Shown here: positions 10,531 to 21,478 of the stretch, one piece after another
Layout: every line of letters begins with the position of its first letter
Numbering within the stretch: position 1 is the first letter of the stretch
The notes under the pieces: model-generated
Told to the model about the DNA's origin: nothing
Databases searched by the model: none
Seen by the model: only the letters and a program-made list of their open reading frames with translations
Made by a program: the position numbers and the translations under genes
From: Palaemon carinicauda
Taxonomy: Eukaryota; Arthropoda; Malacostraca; Decapoda; Palaemonidae
Length of the DNA: 64,000 bases
Direction: 5' to 3'
NCBI RefSeq assembly: GCF_036898095.1
Contig: NC_090766.1
Span: 33,992,348-34,056,347, forward strand

Positions 10531-11689
10531 CCGACCTCCAGCGCTCGTCCTTTCAACCGCGCTCGCCCTCACCTGCGCGCCCACGCGCACTTTCGCCTGC
10601 GCGCCCTCGCACCCACGCTCCTGCACGCCCACGTTCGCCCGCGCGCGAACCAACGATTTGCCATTGCGCGAACGCCAGGGTGATTTCGACCGCTATTCCC
10701 GTAGGGCGGGAAGCGTGTTATCGTAACAAGGGCAACCTGGCAAGTCATCTGGGGCGCGTACTTCCAGTTCACGATCTTCTAGGGCGGGAAGCCCCGTAAA
10801 CGCAGAGCATGGCACATACAAGAGCAGGAAGGATCTTCAGAGAGGTCTGGGCAACATCCTTCTTCCTTTCGGGCAGTCCCCATCATCTCTACTCCTCAGG
10901 ATCGTTCGATTCCCTTTCCCCTAGCGGGAGTCGCTGACACTGCGTCTGTCAGCCGTCAGCAGAGGAGGTACTTCGAGATCATGGGAGAACCTGGTTTTAG
11001 CCCTTCCTCTCCACCATTCCGTGGAAGGGCCTCCCCAGGGAGTTCAGGGAGTTCTTCTCTCGAGAAGTTCTCCGCCCGGCTGGTGACTTTCTCGTCTTCG
11101 GAGATCTTAAAACAAGAAGAGAGCCGCAAAGTGTGCCATGCGGGCCACTTCGTGGCTGGTTGTCTGGCTTGGATCTCTGGGCATCCTGCTGCGATCCGAG
11201 ATTTTGTCCAGGGAGAGCTCCAGGATGGTCATGGAAACTTTCCTCCTCTCGGGCACGAGCATCTCGTTTCCCGGCTCACCAAGTTTCGAACTTGTGGGCA
11301 AACTCGATGTTGAAGCATTGAGATGCAGTGACCGAGATGTTCCTCTCGGAAATCCCAAATGGATGTCGGCAAGCTCAGACACTCTTCCACTCTTGGAAAG
11401 ACCTTGTTTTGAGCCCAAGTACAGGTAACGGACAACTGAGAGATGGAGAAAGCGAATCACGGTTCGCTCCTCCATAGGCGCTTGCATCCAGACCCTACAA
11501 CCTCCAGCGCCTCAACAACAACAGCCTCGTCAGCCTAGGACATCGGAACCAGCCCCGGCAGCTAAGACAAGGTGTCTAAACAGCAGCCCCTTCCTGTCAG
11601 AGGCAAGAAGGGCGGGAAGTCCTTCTGGGGAAGCAATAATCCTGAGAGAGCGGCGGAGGCCACAAACGCTAGGATTGGCAACCCCCCTG

Positions 11690-14180
11690 CAGGGTCCCCG
11701 GTGGGGGGATGCCCAAGGTTGCGCGCTCAAGTGGCAGCAACCCGGGGCCGATTCCTGCACAATCTCCGTGATCAGCCAAGGAATCGCGTCCCGTTCTTTA
11801 CATCTCTACCTCCGCTGACAGCAAATCCAGTGTCGCCGAGCTCCTATGCCATGGGATCGGCAAAGGGGCTAGCCCTTCGGGCAGGAATTGAGACCATGCT
11901 CTAGAGGAGCCTCTCCAAAAGGTCATCGACGTCTCCCCCCCACGGCTTCTTCAGTCAACTCTTTCTTGTAAGAAAGCGTCCGAAGTCTGGAGACTTGTCT
12001 CGACCTCTCTACCCTGATCAAGTTTGTCAAACATACTTTGTTCAGCGTGGAACAGCAGAGCCAATCAGGCTTGTAGTGTGACCACAACTCTTCATGTGCA
12101 CACTGGAGCTGAAGGACGGGTACTTCCAGATCCCGATCCATCCGTCTTCCAGGAAGTATTTGGAATTCAACTTAGACAACAGTTTTAGAGGTAGTAGGTT
12201 GGCCAGGGCACCAGCCACCCGTTGACATACTACCGCTAGAGAGTTATGGGGTCTTTTGACTGGCCAGACAGTACTACATTGGATCCTCCTCTCTGGTTAC
12301 GGTTCATTTTCCCTTTGCCTACATACACACTGAATAGTCTGGCATATTCTTTACATATTCTCCTCTATCCTCATACACCTGACAACACAGATTACCAAAC
12401 AATTCTTCATCACCCAAGGGGTTACTGCACTGTAATTGTTCAGTGCCACTTTCCTCTTGGTAAGGGTAGAAGAGACTCTTTAGCTATGGTAAGCAGCTCT
12501 TCTAGGAGAAGGACACTCCAAAATCAAACCACTGTTCTCTAGTCTTGGGTAGTGCCATAGCCTCTGTACCATGGCCTTTCACTGTCTTGGGTTAGAGTTC
12601 TCTTGCTTGAGGGTACACTCGAGCACACTCTCCTGTCTTGTTTCTCTTCCTCTTGTTTTGTTAAAGTTTTTATAGTTTATATAGGAGATATTTATTGTTG
12701 TTGCTCTTCTTAGAATATTTTATTTTCCTTTTTTCCTTTCCGCACTGAGCTATTTTCCCTGTTGGAGCCCCTGGGCTTATAGCATACTGCTTTTCCAACT
12801 AGGGTTGTAGCTTAGTAAGTAATAATAATAATAATAATAATATACCAGTTCATGGTTCGGTGTTTTTCGACCTCCCCGCAGCACCTCAGGTGTCCTCCAG
12901 AATGTTCACCCTGTTATCTTCATGGCCACACAGGAGCGGCTTCCGTCTCCTTCTCTTTCTGGAGGACTGGCTATCCCAGGCAGTCTCGGAATCGACCCCT
13001 CCTTAACACCGAGACAAGCTTCTGGGACTTTGCCAGGATCTAGGGATCATGGTAATTCTCGGGAAGTCTTCTCTGCTCCCATCTCAACAACAGGGATATC
13101 TAGGCATGATATTGGACTCCAATCTCCAAGTCTTCCCATCAGATGGCAGGATAGCAAGGCTGAGGAGAATCGCAGAACCTTTCCTCAGAAGAGGAGAGCT
13201 TCCAGCCCAATCTTGGTTACGCCTCCCAGGTCACCTTTCCTCCTGGCCAATCTAGTTCCAACGGCCGCCTCAGGATGAAATCCCTGCGTCGGCGGCCCAA
13301 GTCCCGGTGGAATCAAGACAACAATTCCCCGGACATTCGGGTCCCTTTGGGACCTGCGGAACGAATGGACCTGCAGTGATAGCTGACCTATGGAACCTTT
13401 GCAGGGGAATGGATCTTCTCGCCCTTTCCCCTCATTTGATGCTGTTTTCGGACTCGTCAAAACAAGGGGGGGAGGGGTCCACGTTCTGAATCAGGCTTAT
13501 GGTCAGAACCAGAAGGGTACCTCCACATTAATCTGCTAGAAATGAAGGCCGTAGTCTAGCCCCTCAACACTTCCAACAGACCCTGGCGAGTCACTCCGCG
13601 GACGACAACTCCACGGTAGTGACTTTCGTTTCAGCAAGCAGGGAGGTACCTCTTCATATCAACTTTCTCATCTTACAGTGGAGATACTGAGATGAACCGA
13701 AATCCACTCATCCTCTATCGGCTTGTTTCATTCCGGCCAAGGAATGTGCTCTCCGACAGTCTGAGCAGGACTTCACAGATAGAGAGTACCGAGTGGTCTT
13801 CGGCCCCCCTTGGTAGCCAACAGGTCCTGACCTTGTCGACCTGTTTGCGACAACCTTGAATTTCAAGCTGCCGCTGTACTACTCCCAGTCCCAGACCCCA
13901 AGGCACTCTAGCAAGATGCCTTTCTACACGGTGGGACAACATCGACGTCTACATCTTCCCACTGTTCTGTCTGTTGAGAAGGGGGCTCAACAAGACCAGA
14001 CTATCGGTCAACCTGTCGATGACTCTGATAGCTCCCCTGCGGCATCATGCAGTGGTTCCCGGAACTTCTACATCTCCTGACGGAACTCCTGAGAGAGCTT
14101 CCCCCACGACACGAGCTACTCAAACAACCACACTACGACATCTACCACAAGCCATAGCATCGCTTCGGCTTCTCGCCTGG
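11690..14180 (+). pseudogene. DIRS-B1 ORF2: RT, RNase H, methyltransferase-like; decayed
   Basis: Recognisable parts are the RT start (VGGC..RLR at about 11697), the RT motif LELKDGYFQIPIHPSSRKYL (12097-12160), the catalytic loop reading FLEDW at 12953-12970 (normally YLDDW), the RNase H start with LFSDSSK followed by a G run (13440-13475), and the downstream DLFATTLNFKLPLYY block (about 13840). The parts lie in different frames, and a SINE-like repeat (12190-12842) separates the first RT motif from the catalytic loop. It is not functional as it stands. Confidence 0.75.
12190..12842 (+). repeat. SINE-like retroposon with LINE tail inserted in DIRS-B1 RT
   Basis: The unit starts TAGTAGGTTGGCC and ends with the LINE tail block TTCCCTGTTGGAGCCCCTGG and (TAA)n. 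The flanks (TTAGACAACA before, TACCAGTTCATGG after) align with uninterrupted B2 sequence at about 28195-28230, so this is a secondary insertion. The 49316-49850 copy shares the same 5' start, which argues for a defined non-autonomous unit and not a randomly truncated LINE. No clear tRNA promoter was found. Confidence 0.8.
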
Positions 14181-15215
14181 AGACCATCCAGCATCCCCTC
14201 ACAGAGAGAGGCGTTCCGCAACAAGTTGCGGAGTGGATGTCTTGACACCTGCGAAAGTCTTCCGCAGGGGTCTGCCAAGCGAAGTGTAGAATCTTCTGTG
14301 GTTGGTGTGGTGGGAGAGGTACCTCTCCCCTTGATGCCACTATTCCAGCAATAGCGGAGTCATTGTCTATCAGCGGGAGGAGATGCTCCTGTCGCTCTCG
14401 GCGGTGGAAACCTATTGCCTAGCCTTTAGCCTGGCCTTCAGGCTGAAAGGAATAGACATTTCCTCCTCGCTGGATCTTTCTTCGCTCATACGTAATTACG
14501 AACTTACCTGCCCCAGTCGGAAATGAGACCTTCTCCTGGAACATGGGTCGGGCTCTTAGGGCTCTTAAGAGATCTCCTTGTGAACCATTACACCAGGCTT
14601 CTGATCGTCACCGGTCTTGGAAGACGGTGCTCCTGCTCGCTCTGGCCTCGACCAAGCGTGTCAGCGAACGTCATGGTCTCTTGTACGGTGTTGTCGCCCA
14701 CTCAAGAGGATAGGTGGAGGTAACGTTCAGGTTCGTCCCTGAGTTGGTTACTAGACTCAAAATCTGGGAGTCCCAGACCTTCGGTCGACTCCTTCAGGAT
14801 TTCGAGTCTCCATTCTGTAACAGATGACCCAGACCTTCTCCTACTAGGCCCAGTAAGGAGTCGGAAGGGTTATCTTAAAGAACAGCTGCAGTTCGTCCTC
14901 GCGTGCAAGCCCTGTTTGGGAGCACAGGGAGTACGGAGAGGAGGGTCTTCAAGAATGCCTTTTCAGCCTGGACGCAAAGGATCATCCATCACGCCCTGAA
15001 TCCAGATCCTCTTCCATCACGTCGCCTTAGGGCACATGATGTCAGAGACATTGCAACGTCCCTGGCCTTCAAGAGAAACTACTCTGTGACGCAGGTTCTA
15101 CAAACTGGAGTCTGGAAGCGTCTAACGACCTTCACAGCCCACTACCTGCAGGACGTGACCTACTGAAGCCTCGATACATCTATCGGCCCTGTGGTGGCTA
15201 CACAACAGCTGGTCT
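14090..15215 (+). pseudogene. DIRS-B1 tyrosine recombinase (ORF3), broken
   Basis: The first catalytic Arg lies in STKRVSERHG (about 14650). The H-x-x-R box AHDVRDIATS and the region leading to the Tyr nucleophile (GVWKRLTTFTAHYL) are in 14903-15166, with a stop after DVTY. The region between them carries stops and frame changes. The final motif block is well preserved, so the identification is firm although the gene is dead. Confidence 0.8.
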
Positions 15216-15697
15216 AACCTCAGGCTCCTTATTGGACAGGTAGCAGAAGGTTGAGGGTATTGTTATCCAGTTTTAGTCTGCATGAATGAAAGAAGTATGT
15301 CTGGCCCTTACTTCTCTCTTCATCCTCCCCTCTCTTGGGGAAAGCAGCATCCTGGGTTCTCTGCATAGCTGACCTCAAACCTCTGCAGGTAAACCATGCT
15401 TCCTTGTGTTCCTAGTATTGAGTTAATACTGTCGCGTCCCCCATACCCTGACGAGGTGGTATTGGGAAGTCCTAGCCTAGAATTCCAGCTAAAGGACTTC
15501 AGGTCGACTTCCTAGGACAAGACACACTTCTTCCCTCCACACACAGGTTATGTAGGCCGCACGTTTCTTGCGTAGCAAGAACTTGCGAGGTACAGGGACT
15601 CTTTTTCTCAAGTGCTGCTCACTCGGATTCTGAGTCCACGGGTAAGCCAAAGCCAGTAAGGCTGGGGACTTTCCACCCTTCCTAAGGGTAAATCACC

Positions 15698-15802
15698 CTA
15701 TGTAAATAGCGTGGTTTGTATTTCGGTTACGGAACAAATGACAAATTTGGAGATAATTTGTATTTTTCCTAACCATACAAACCTTAGCTATTTACACATA
15801 TT
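15698..15802 (+). repeat. DIRS-B1 internal complementary region (ICR)
   Basis: TAGCGTGGTTTGTATTTCGG and GGAACAAATG are complementary to the left end at 7270-7310. They are followed at once by ACAAATTTGGAGATAATTTG and CCTAACCATACAAACC, the complement of the right end at 15995-16048. Confidence 0.9.
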
Positions 15803-15841
15803 TGCCCGCCAGCCCTGTCCCCCAAGGCAAGTCCTACCTCT

Positions 15842-16048
15842 AAGTGAAGTGAAGCAGTTCACCGGTGTGTGAGGGGGGAGGGGTAGCTAGCTACCACTCC
15901 CCTACCCCCCCGCTAACTAGCGCGGGGGTAATACACCCTCGTTACATTCTAATGGCTCGTCCTTTCAGTTACGCCGAAAGTAAACCCTATGTAAATAGCT
16001 AAGGTTTGTATGGTTAGGAAAAATACAAATTATCTCCGAATTTGTCAT
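15842..16048 (+). repeat. DIRS-B1 right inverted terminal repeat
   Basis: Inverse of the left ITR (AGTTCACCGGTGTGTGAGG, GGTAGCTAGCTACC, CTAACTAGCGCGGGGG) with an additional terminal extension (GGTTAGGAAAAATACAAATT) not shared with the left end. Confidence 0.9.
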
Positions 16049-17112
16049 ATTTTCCCTGTATCTCATAGTATATTTCCAAAGGAACTGTACTGACTAGACC
16101 CAATATTCTGAGGCAGTTGCACTTGTGACTCTATGCACATAATTCAGCAACTGAATGCTATAATAGAGGAGATTACTCAGCAATCCCCCACACAAGACTG
16201 GAAACAATTATGACATAGCTTGTGCTAAGCAGAAAATTGAAAAAAAGTACCACATAAGGGCATGAGGAAAATGGTGAGACTTTAGGAAGAAAGCAGTTTT
16301 CAAGTTACCTATAGAAGCATGGAATGGCCTAGAGAATTTAATCCTCCAAATCAAAGGAAGATTTAAATTGGTAAAATTTCTAATTCTCTCTTTCGAGTCT
16401 GCTATTATTCTTGAATAGAAAGGGAAGTGAAAAAAATATAGATTTTATTTCAGTAACCAACTCTTATGGTTAAATGTGTGATTTAAGATTTTTAGCTTGA
16501 TGGTTTATTTGAACTATCTTTCATAACTGACCACAAAAATTAAGTAGATTCAGAACAATTAAATAACAGACCAGACATGGAAGTGAAAATTGGGGAAAAT
16601 CATATTCAGTCAGTAGAAATATTGAGACTCATTTAATGTCTTTAACTGAATGTTTTTCATGAAAAACTTATAAAAGTATTGAGCAGATATTTCTAAACTT
16701 ATACCTTCAAATTAGTTTTTATGTTAGGGTCTATTGTATTACTGTTGTTTATTTTGTAAATAGATAACTATGTCTACCCCTCTTAACCATGGTTTTCCAT
16801 TGTCTTGGGTTAGAGTTCTCTTGCTTGAGGGTATACTCGGACACAGTGTTTTGTCTGTTTCCTTATTTCTTTTCTTCACCAGGCTATTTTCTCCAGGGGG
16901 AGCCCTTGGGCTCATAGAATCTTGCTTTATCAACTAGGGTTGTAGCTTAGCACGTAATAATAATAATGATATACTGTGTTTAGTTCATTTAAGTTAACTA
17001 TTTTTACTTAGAAATATAATCTTTTGTTATATTCTTTACCGAAATGGTTTTATCTAACTCTCTTTAGATATGATTGTAATTAACACAACTGTAATGTATT
17101 TCTATTTTCAAG
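16049..17112 (+). other. Intron segment between DIRS-B1 and the next exon
   Basis: AT-rich sequence without coding signal apart from a repeat tail at 16785-16968. It ends in the acceptor TATTTTCAAG. Confidence 0.8.
16785..16968 (+). repeat. LINE/SINE tail repeat, 5'-truncated
   Basis: Carries TTGTCTTGGGTTAGAGTTCT, GGGAGCCCTTGGGCTCATAG, TAGGGTTGTAGCTTAG and (TAA)n, matching the 3' parts of 12190-12842 and 59718-60052. Confidence 0.8.
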
Positions 17113-17263
17113 GGACACGACAGCTTCCAACAGCCGAACTGCTTTTAGACGGTGCCATAGCCCACCAAGTGTCTGAGGAGGGGCGAGGCATTGCGTCCAT
17201 TGCAAATATGCTTACTATCACAAGACTCCACAATTCAATATCTGCTTGCAGTGCCATGAGAAG
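17113..17263 (+). CDS. Acyl-CoA dehydrogenase exon (LGTR motif, start of C-terminal helical domain)
   Basis: With the G from 5465 this reads LGTRQLPTAELLLDGAI, the conserved strand that leads into the C-terminal helices, then EEGRGIASIANMLTITRLHN, the first helix of that domain. It starts in phase 1 and ends in phase 2 (AG before GTCAGG). The non-consensus but acceptable donor is supported by the next exon, which restores an Arg codon and continues the family sequence. Confidence 0.9.
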
Positions 17264-17485
17264 GTCAGGGTTTACATGGTGATGCTAAGGTGTAAAGTTC
17301 ACATGCTTGATGATAGATTTTGTACATAGGGAAAAATATCGAGAAGAATAACAAAATACTGTAATCTTGATAACATAATGACATGGCATCTAAGATAAGA
17401 GTAAGAATTATAATTGTTAAAGCAGATTCATATAGATGTGTAGAGAAATTTAGTAGACAGGTAACTAGATGAAGGATGAAAATAC
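17264..17485 (+). other. Intron segment left of DIRS-B2
   Basis: Short AT-rich intronic stretch; nothing recognised. Confidence 0.8.
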
Positions 17486-17622
17486 AATTGTTCCGTAACT
17501 GACATACAAACCATGCTATTTAATAGGGGTTAATACTTTCGGCGTGGCTGAAATGATGAGCCATTAAAATTTTAACGAGGGTTTACTACCCCACCGCTAG
17601 TTAGCGGGGGGGTAGGGAGGGT

Positions 17623-17691
<69 letters not shown>

Positions 17692-17725
17692 CGCCTTACA
17701 CACACCTGTGCTTGAGCTCACTTTA
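17486..17725 (+). repeat. DIRS-B2 left inverted terminal repeat with (CA)n
   Basis: Homologous to the B1 left ITR (CCACCGCTAGTTAGCGGGGG, CCTGTGCTTGAGCTCACTTT). A CA microsatellite of about 65 bases (17625-17689) replaces the GGTAGCTAGCTACC segment. The right ITR of the same element has no CA tract. Confidence 0.85.
17625..17689 (+). repeat. (CA)n microsatellite
   Basis: Uninterrupted CA dinucleotide run of about 32 repeats inside the B2 left ITR. Confidence 0.97.
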
Positions 17726-18562
17726 CTTTTGGCTCGGAGCGAGAACGGTTGTTCCTCTCTCTCTCTCTCCTCGCCTATTTTGGACTGCTATTAATTTTTG
17801 TCATTTTACTTTTTTTCTTATACAGTACTTGTAATATACAGTATATATAAACATTCTTTATGTTTGTATATATATTTGTGTATAGAAATATAGTAAGTTT
17901 TCTTTTCAGTGTTTGTGCTGTGTGTGTGATGTATGACAACCACCACAGTTCCACCTCGTGGGGAACGACCTCTCCCTCTCTGGTCCTCGGTCTTCCCGTC
18001 GGCATATATCCGTTAACTCGGCCGCCGCAGGGGAATCGTTATCGCCTGGACCCTCTTCATTCATCTATTATCTTCGCTTTTCCTCTTTTGCTACGGGAAA
18101 CTTGGATTCTCAGCGAAGGGAATGTGACCTTTTTTTAGATTGACTATGGTCTCTCTCTACTTGAGGTCGTTCACCTTTACTACAACTACGTACTATTACG
18201 GTAGCTCCTTTCCCGTTGCGGGTTAGGTTGCTATTGCGTTTGTTTGTCTCAATTATTTTTAGTGAAATCTAATTGTATTTAAACTTTTCAGCTTTCTCCG
18301 TGGGGAACACTTCCCTTTGGGGGTTCAGTGGTTCTCACTATTATATTCTCAGATGATTTAGATAATTATAATTCTGTTATAATTCTGTTTTTATTACAGT
18401 TACTCCGCCCCCCCCTTCTCCCGTGGATGTCATCTGGGGAAGGTGAGCGCATACTTAATTCTTATTTTATGTTTTTCCCTCGGGGTTCCTCTTCGGAGTT
18501 CCTCCCTAGGGAATTTCTGTTAAAATAATTATTTGATTTTATTTTCCCAGTTAACTATGCAG
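17726..18562 (+). other. DIRS-B2 5' leader
   Basis: Alignable to the B1 and B3 leaders, including acceptor-like sites near 18293 (AAACTTTTCAG), 18400 (TTTATTACAG) and 18550 (ATTTTCCCAG) and the CTCTTCGGAG hairpin near 18490. A2 is inserted about a dozen bases after the third site. Confidence 0.6.
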
Positions 18563-18733
18563 TTTTAAATATTAAACTTAGCCGGTGAATATATAAATAG
18601 CTGACGTCTCCGACGGCCCGACAGATTCCAAAAAAACCCGCGAGCGATCGCCATGAAGGTTGCGGGTGTGCCCACCAGCGCCGACTATCGGCCAGATACC
18701 TCATATACTTCTCAACCAAACCAGTTCTTCTCT
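18563..18733 (+). repeat. DIRS-A2 left inverted terminal repeat
   Basis: TAGCCGGTGAATATATAAAT through GTGCCCACCAGCGCCGAC to CCAGTTCTTCTC matches the inverse of 24965-25158. The outer end (TTTTAAATATTAAAC) is shorter than the right ITR end. Confidence 0.92.
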
Positions 18734-18925
18734 GTCGGTGTCACCGACAACATTGGTTCCGCTCGCTCTAGACCTCGAGTTTTCTACCGAATTGGTGAAG
18801 TACTTTGTTTTGGTTTTATTGGCTTTCGCTGTGTTGGTTTGTTCCTTCATTAAAACTCTTGAAAACCTTTTTTGTTTTTTGTTGATGAACTTGGCTTTCC
18901 TTTGGATTTTCTCTGGATTTTCATA

Positions 18926-21478
18926 ATGGCTGACCCTTCTCCTGTATATCGCAAATGTGCGAAAGATTGTAACAAACGTCTTCCGAAAGCTTCTATCGAC
19001 CCTCATACTGTTTGTGCTAATTTCCGGGGTAAATCCTGCCAATTAGGAGATCGGTGTGAGGAGTGTGTGGTTTTATCGGAGTTCGAGTGGTTGGAGTATG
19101 AAAAATATACTCGGAAACTCGAAAGAGATAGGGTGAGGAGAAGCTCGTCTAGATCTTTAGAATTTTCCTCTTCCCATGCCCCTGAACCTAATCCTTCCCC
19201 TGTAGTGGTAGTTTCTGAACCCCCTATTGGCACTCATGAACCGTCAATGCGTGATATGTTTTTAGCTATTCAAGCGTTGGGTGAGAAGGTCGAAACCTTA
19301 GCATCGGACAGGAACCAGCTTATGTCCGATGTTAAGCTGTTAAAGAGTCAAAGTGGTAAAGTGGAAAGTCAAAGTGGTAAAGTGGAAAGTGCGCATAATG
19401 TGTTTAGTGTTGCGACCGAGGGTTCGTCTGTTCGTGCTTGTCGCTCCCCTAGTCTGAGACCTCTTTCAGGCTCCCCTGCACCAGGGAGAAGGAATGTCGT
19501 AGGACTTAAGGGAGCGAGAGGTGTAAACCGACGTACAGACGTTCCCTCTAAGGTATCAGACGTTTTTCATCAAGAACGTCCTTACCATAAGACGGGGGAG
19601 ACTAAGTTCTCCTCGTCTTCCGACGATTTGCCGCATAAGAAACCTTGGCGTAAGGTTTCTAGACCCTTAAAGCGCAAGTCAGTCCCTTCAGGACAGGTCC
19701 AGCGTCCTGGCTGTAGCCATTGGGGCAGCTCTGACCGTTTTCAGTCATCGGATGGCTGTTCGCCTGTTAAGCGTAAGCGTGACACGGAGTCCGAGGGTCC
19801 CGTTCGGTGCGATGATTTGCATGCACAGACGTTGCCGACATCACGGCCCGTTCCGACTCCCGTTGACCCGAAGTGGAGTGTCCTACAGGACATGCAGTTG
19901 AAACTTTCATCTTTAATGGAGGTTTATGAGCATGAACAGGTTCGTAAAGATCCTTTGCTTGCGGTTCGCCAGTCCGACAAGCGTGACTCTGGTCTTCAAC
20001 CGCCTAAGCGAGTTTTGTCTCGTCATTATGATGTTAGCGCTAATGTTATCGGTGCTGTTAAACGCGATTCTGATCATGTTCCTCATCATTCACGTCAGTT
20101 ACGTGACGTGGAACCTCTTTTGCCGCAGACTCAAGGTGACTTTCAGCAACTGTCGCCGCAGTCTCGAAGTGACGTTCGTCGGCCGACTCCGTTGCCCCGA
20201 CGTGACGTTGAACGTCAGTCACCGCGGTCGGGTGTTGTTTTTCAAACTCAAACCCTGCAGTCAGTGCAGTCCCGACGTGATGTCGAACGTCAGTCGACAC
20301 AGTCTGTTGTTGTTTGTCAGTCTCAAGACTTTCAGTCTTTGCAGCCTCGGCGTGACGTCGTTACCTCAGCTGTTGCTGCGGCTCCGTCGCATGTTGATAT
20401 AGCCTGTCAAGCGTTGCCTCCTCGGCATGTCTCTCCGTATCGCGAGACTTTGCCGTTGTCGGATGAAGTTCCTTCGGATGAGGAAGTCGTTGATCCCCTT
20501 CCTGCTGATGTTCCTTTGGGGACTCTTTCGGATGGAGAGGAGCCTAGGGTTGCTCAGCCCTCCCTTGATTTTAAGAAGATCATGCTTATCTTTAAGGACC
20601 TGTTTCCTGATCATTTTGTTTCTGCTGCTCCTCGTTCGCCTCCATCTGAGTTCACGCTGGGCCTAGCTTCTTCGACTCCGTCGTTCACGAAGTTAGTGCT
20701 CTCTCGCTCTTCTAAGAGAGCTTTGCGTTTGTTGGGCGACTGGTTAATGTCCAGGAGGAATTTGGGGAAGTCCGCTTTTGCTTTTCCCCCTTTCAAATTG
20801 GCTTCTCGTGCGAGCGTCTGGTATGACACGGGAGAAGTTCTCGGCTTGGGGGTGCCTGCCTCTGCCCAGGGAGACTTCTCAAGCCTCGTAGACTCTCCTC
20901 GTCGTCTGGCCATGAGACGCTCGAAAGTTTGCTGGTCCTCTTCAGATCTAGATCATCTCCTCAAAGGAATTTATCGTGCCTTTGAGGTTTTCAATTTTTT
21001 GGATTGGTCTCTGGGAGCCTTGAGTAGGAAGGTCTCGTCAGCAGACCGTGATGTCTCTGTTCAGATTATGTCGTGCATGGACAAGGCAATTAGAGATGGC
21101 TCTAATGAACTTGCTGCTACTTTCACAGCAGGGGTTCTTAAGAAGAGAGAGACTCTTTGTTCTTTTCTGTCCGCAGGTGTCACTCCTTGTCAAAGGTCAG
21201 AACTTCTCTTTGCGCCATTGTCTTCTGCCTTGTTCCCGCAGCAGCTTATTAGAGATATTGCAGCGTCTCTTGTACAGAAGGACACTCATGATTTGATGGC
21301 CACGTCTGCTCGTAAGGCTGTACCTTCATCTTCTTATGTCAACAGACCTAAATTTGAAACTCCAGCTACAAGGTTTATCCCGCCTTTTCGTGGCAGAGCT
21401 CCCAGTAAGGGAGGCTCTCGTGCTGATAGTAAGCGGGGCAAGAAGAGAGGATCTAAATCCTCCCGTGGCAGAGTCTGA
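18926..21478 (+). CDS. DIRS-A2 ORF1, Gag-like protein
   Basis: An open frame of 850 codons begins at ATG 18926, chosen because A3 and A4 start at the equivalent position; the same frame is open further up to 18872. The N-terminus has a Cys/His cluster (C11, C15, H27, C30, C38, C44, C47), presumably zinc binding. One Cys present in A3 (CSDC) is Phe here (CANF). A long Ser/Pro/Gln-rich hinge follows with repeated RRDVERQS-like units (about residues 400-480), then a conserved globular part (PDHFVSAAPRSPPSEFTLGL, LVLSRSSKRALRLLGDWL), likely the capsid-like domain. The basic tail RGRAPSKGGSRADSKRGKKR suits nucleic-acid binding. It overlaps ORF2 by about 140 nt. Confidence 0.88.
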   Translation: MADPSPVYRKCAKDCNKRLPKASIDPHTVCANFRGKSCQLGDRCEECVVLSEFEWLEYEKYTRKLERDRVRRSSSRSLEFSSSHAPEPNPSPVVVVSEPPIGTHEPSMRDMFLAIQALGEKVETLASDRNQLMSDVKLLKSQSGKVESQSGKVESAHNVFSVATEGSSVRACRSPSLRPLSGSPAPGRRNVVGLKGARGVNRRTDVPSKVSDVFHQERPYHKTGETKFSSSSDDLPHKKPWRKVSRPLKRKSVPSGQVQRPGCSHWGSSDRFQSSDGCSPVKRKRDTESEGPVRCDDLHAQTLPTSRPVPTPVDPKWSVLQDMQLKLSSLMEVYEHEQVRKDPLLAVRQSDKRDSGLQPPKRVLSRHYDVSANVIGAVKRDSDHVPHHSRQLRDVEPLLPQTQGDFQQLSPQSRSDVRRPTPLPRRDVERQSPRSGVVFQTQTLQSVQSRRDVERQSTQSVVVCQSQDFQSLQPRRDVVTSAVAAAPSHVDIACQALPPRHVSPYRETLPLSDEVPSDEEVVDPLPADVPLGTLSDGEEPRVAQPSLDFKKIMLIFKDLFPDHFVSAAPRSPPSEFTLGLASSTPSFTKLVLSRSSKRALRLLGDWLMSRRNLGKSAFAFPPFKLASRASVWYDTGEVLGLGVPASAQGDFSSLVDSPRRLAMRRSKVCWSSSDLDHLLKGIYRAFEVFNFLDWSLGALSRKVSSADRDVSVQIMSCMDKAIRDGSNELAATFTAGVLKKRETLCSFLSAGVTPCQRSELLFAPLSSALFPQQLIRDIAASLVQKDTHDLMATSARKAVPSSSYVNRPKFETPATRFIPPFRGRAPSKGGSRADSKRGKKRGSKSSRGRV

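Larger units (their letters stand above)
8300..11640 (+). pseudogene. DIRS-B1 ORF1 (Gag-like, RS-repeat rich), broken
   Basis: The region between leader and RT should hold ORF1. It is alignable with B2 (25180-27810) and B3 (42030-45300) but has stops in every frame. The middle part (9300-10680) is GC-rich tandem sequence. One frame (10212-10799) reads as RHRSPTR repeats, and an upstream frame gives SRPRSPDL, both RS-like and very basic. Downstream, 11138-11428 reads as a Trp/Leu-rich stretch (SWLVVWLGSLGIL), possibly the capsid-like part. The start codon cannot be placed. Whether the RS frame is the real one is an inference from its recurrence in B3. Confidence 0.5.
7270..16048 (+). mobile_element. 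DIRS-B1: full-length but decayed DIRS retrotransposon
   Basis: An 8.8-kb element has inverted termini (left TTTGTTCCGTAACCGAAATA; right end AATTTGTCAT) and an ICR at 15698-15802 that joins the complements of both ends. In order it holds a left ITR, a hairpin-rich leader, a repeat-rich ORF1, RT/RNase H/methyltransferase-like ORF2, YR ORF3, ICR and right ITR. All ORFs are broken by frameshifts and stops, and a 0.65-kb SINE-like repeat interrupts RT. It sits in the 11.6-kb intron, sense to the host gene. No target-site duplication is seen, as expected for recombinase-mediated insertion. Confidence 0.9.

Noticed and set aside
9267..10556. Long antisense frames over the GC-rich arrays in DIRS-B1
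   Set aside because: Repeats free of stops leave several frames open on both strands; the antisense readings have no family motif.
17860..18143. Small frames in the DIRS-B2 leader
   Set aside because: They are not conserved in frame among B1, B2 and B3, while splice-like and hairpin motifs are.
18701..19042. Antisense 113-codon frame at the start of DIRS-A2 Gag
   Set aside because: It lies opposite the conserved Gag N-terminus and left ITR and has no recognisable domain.
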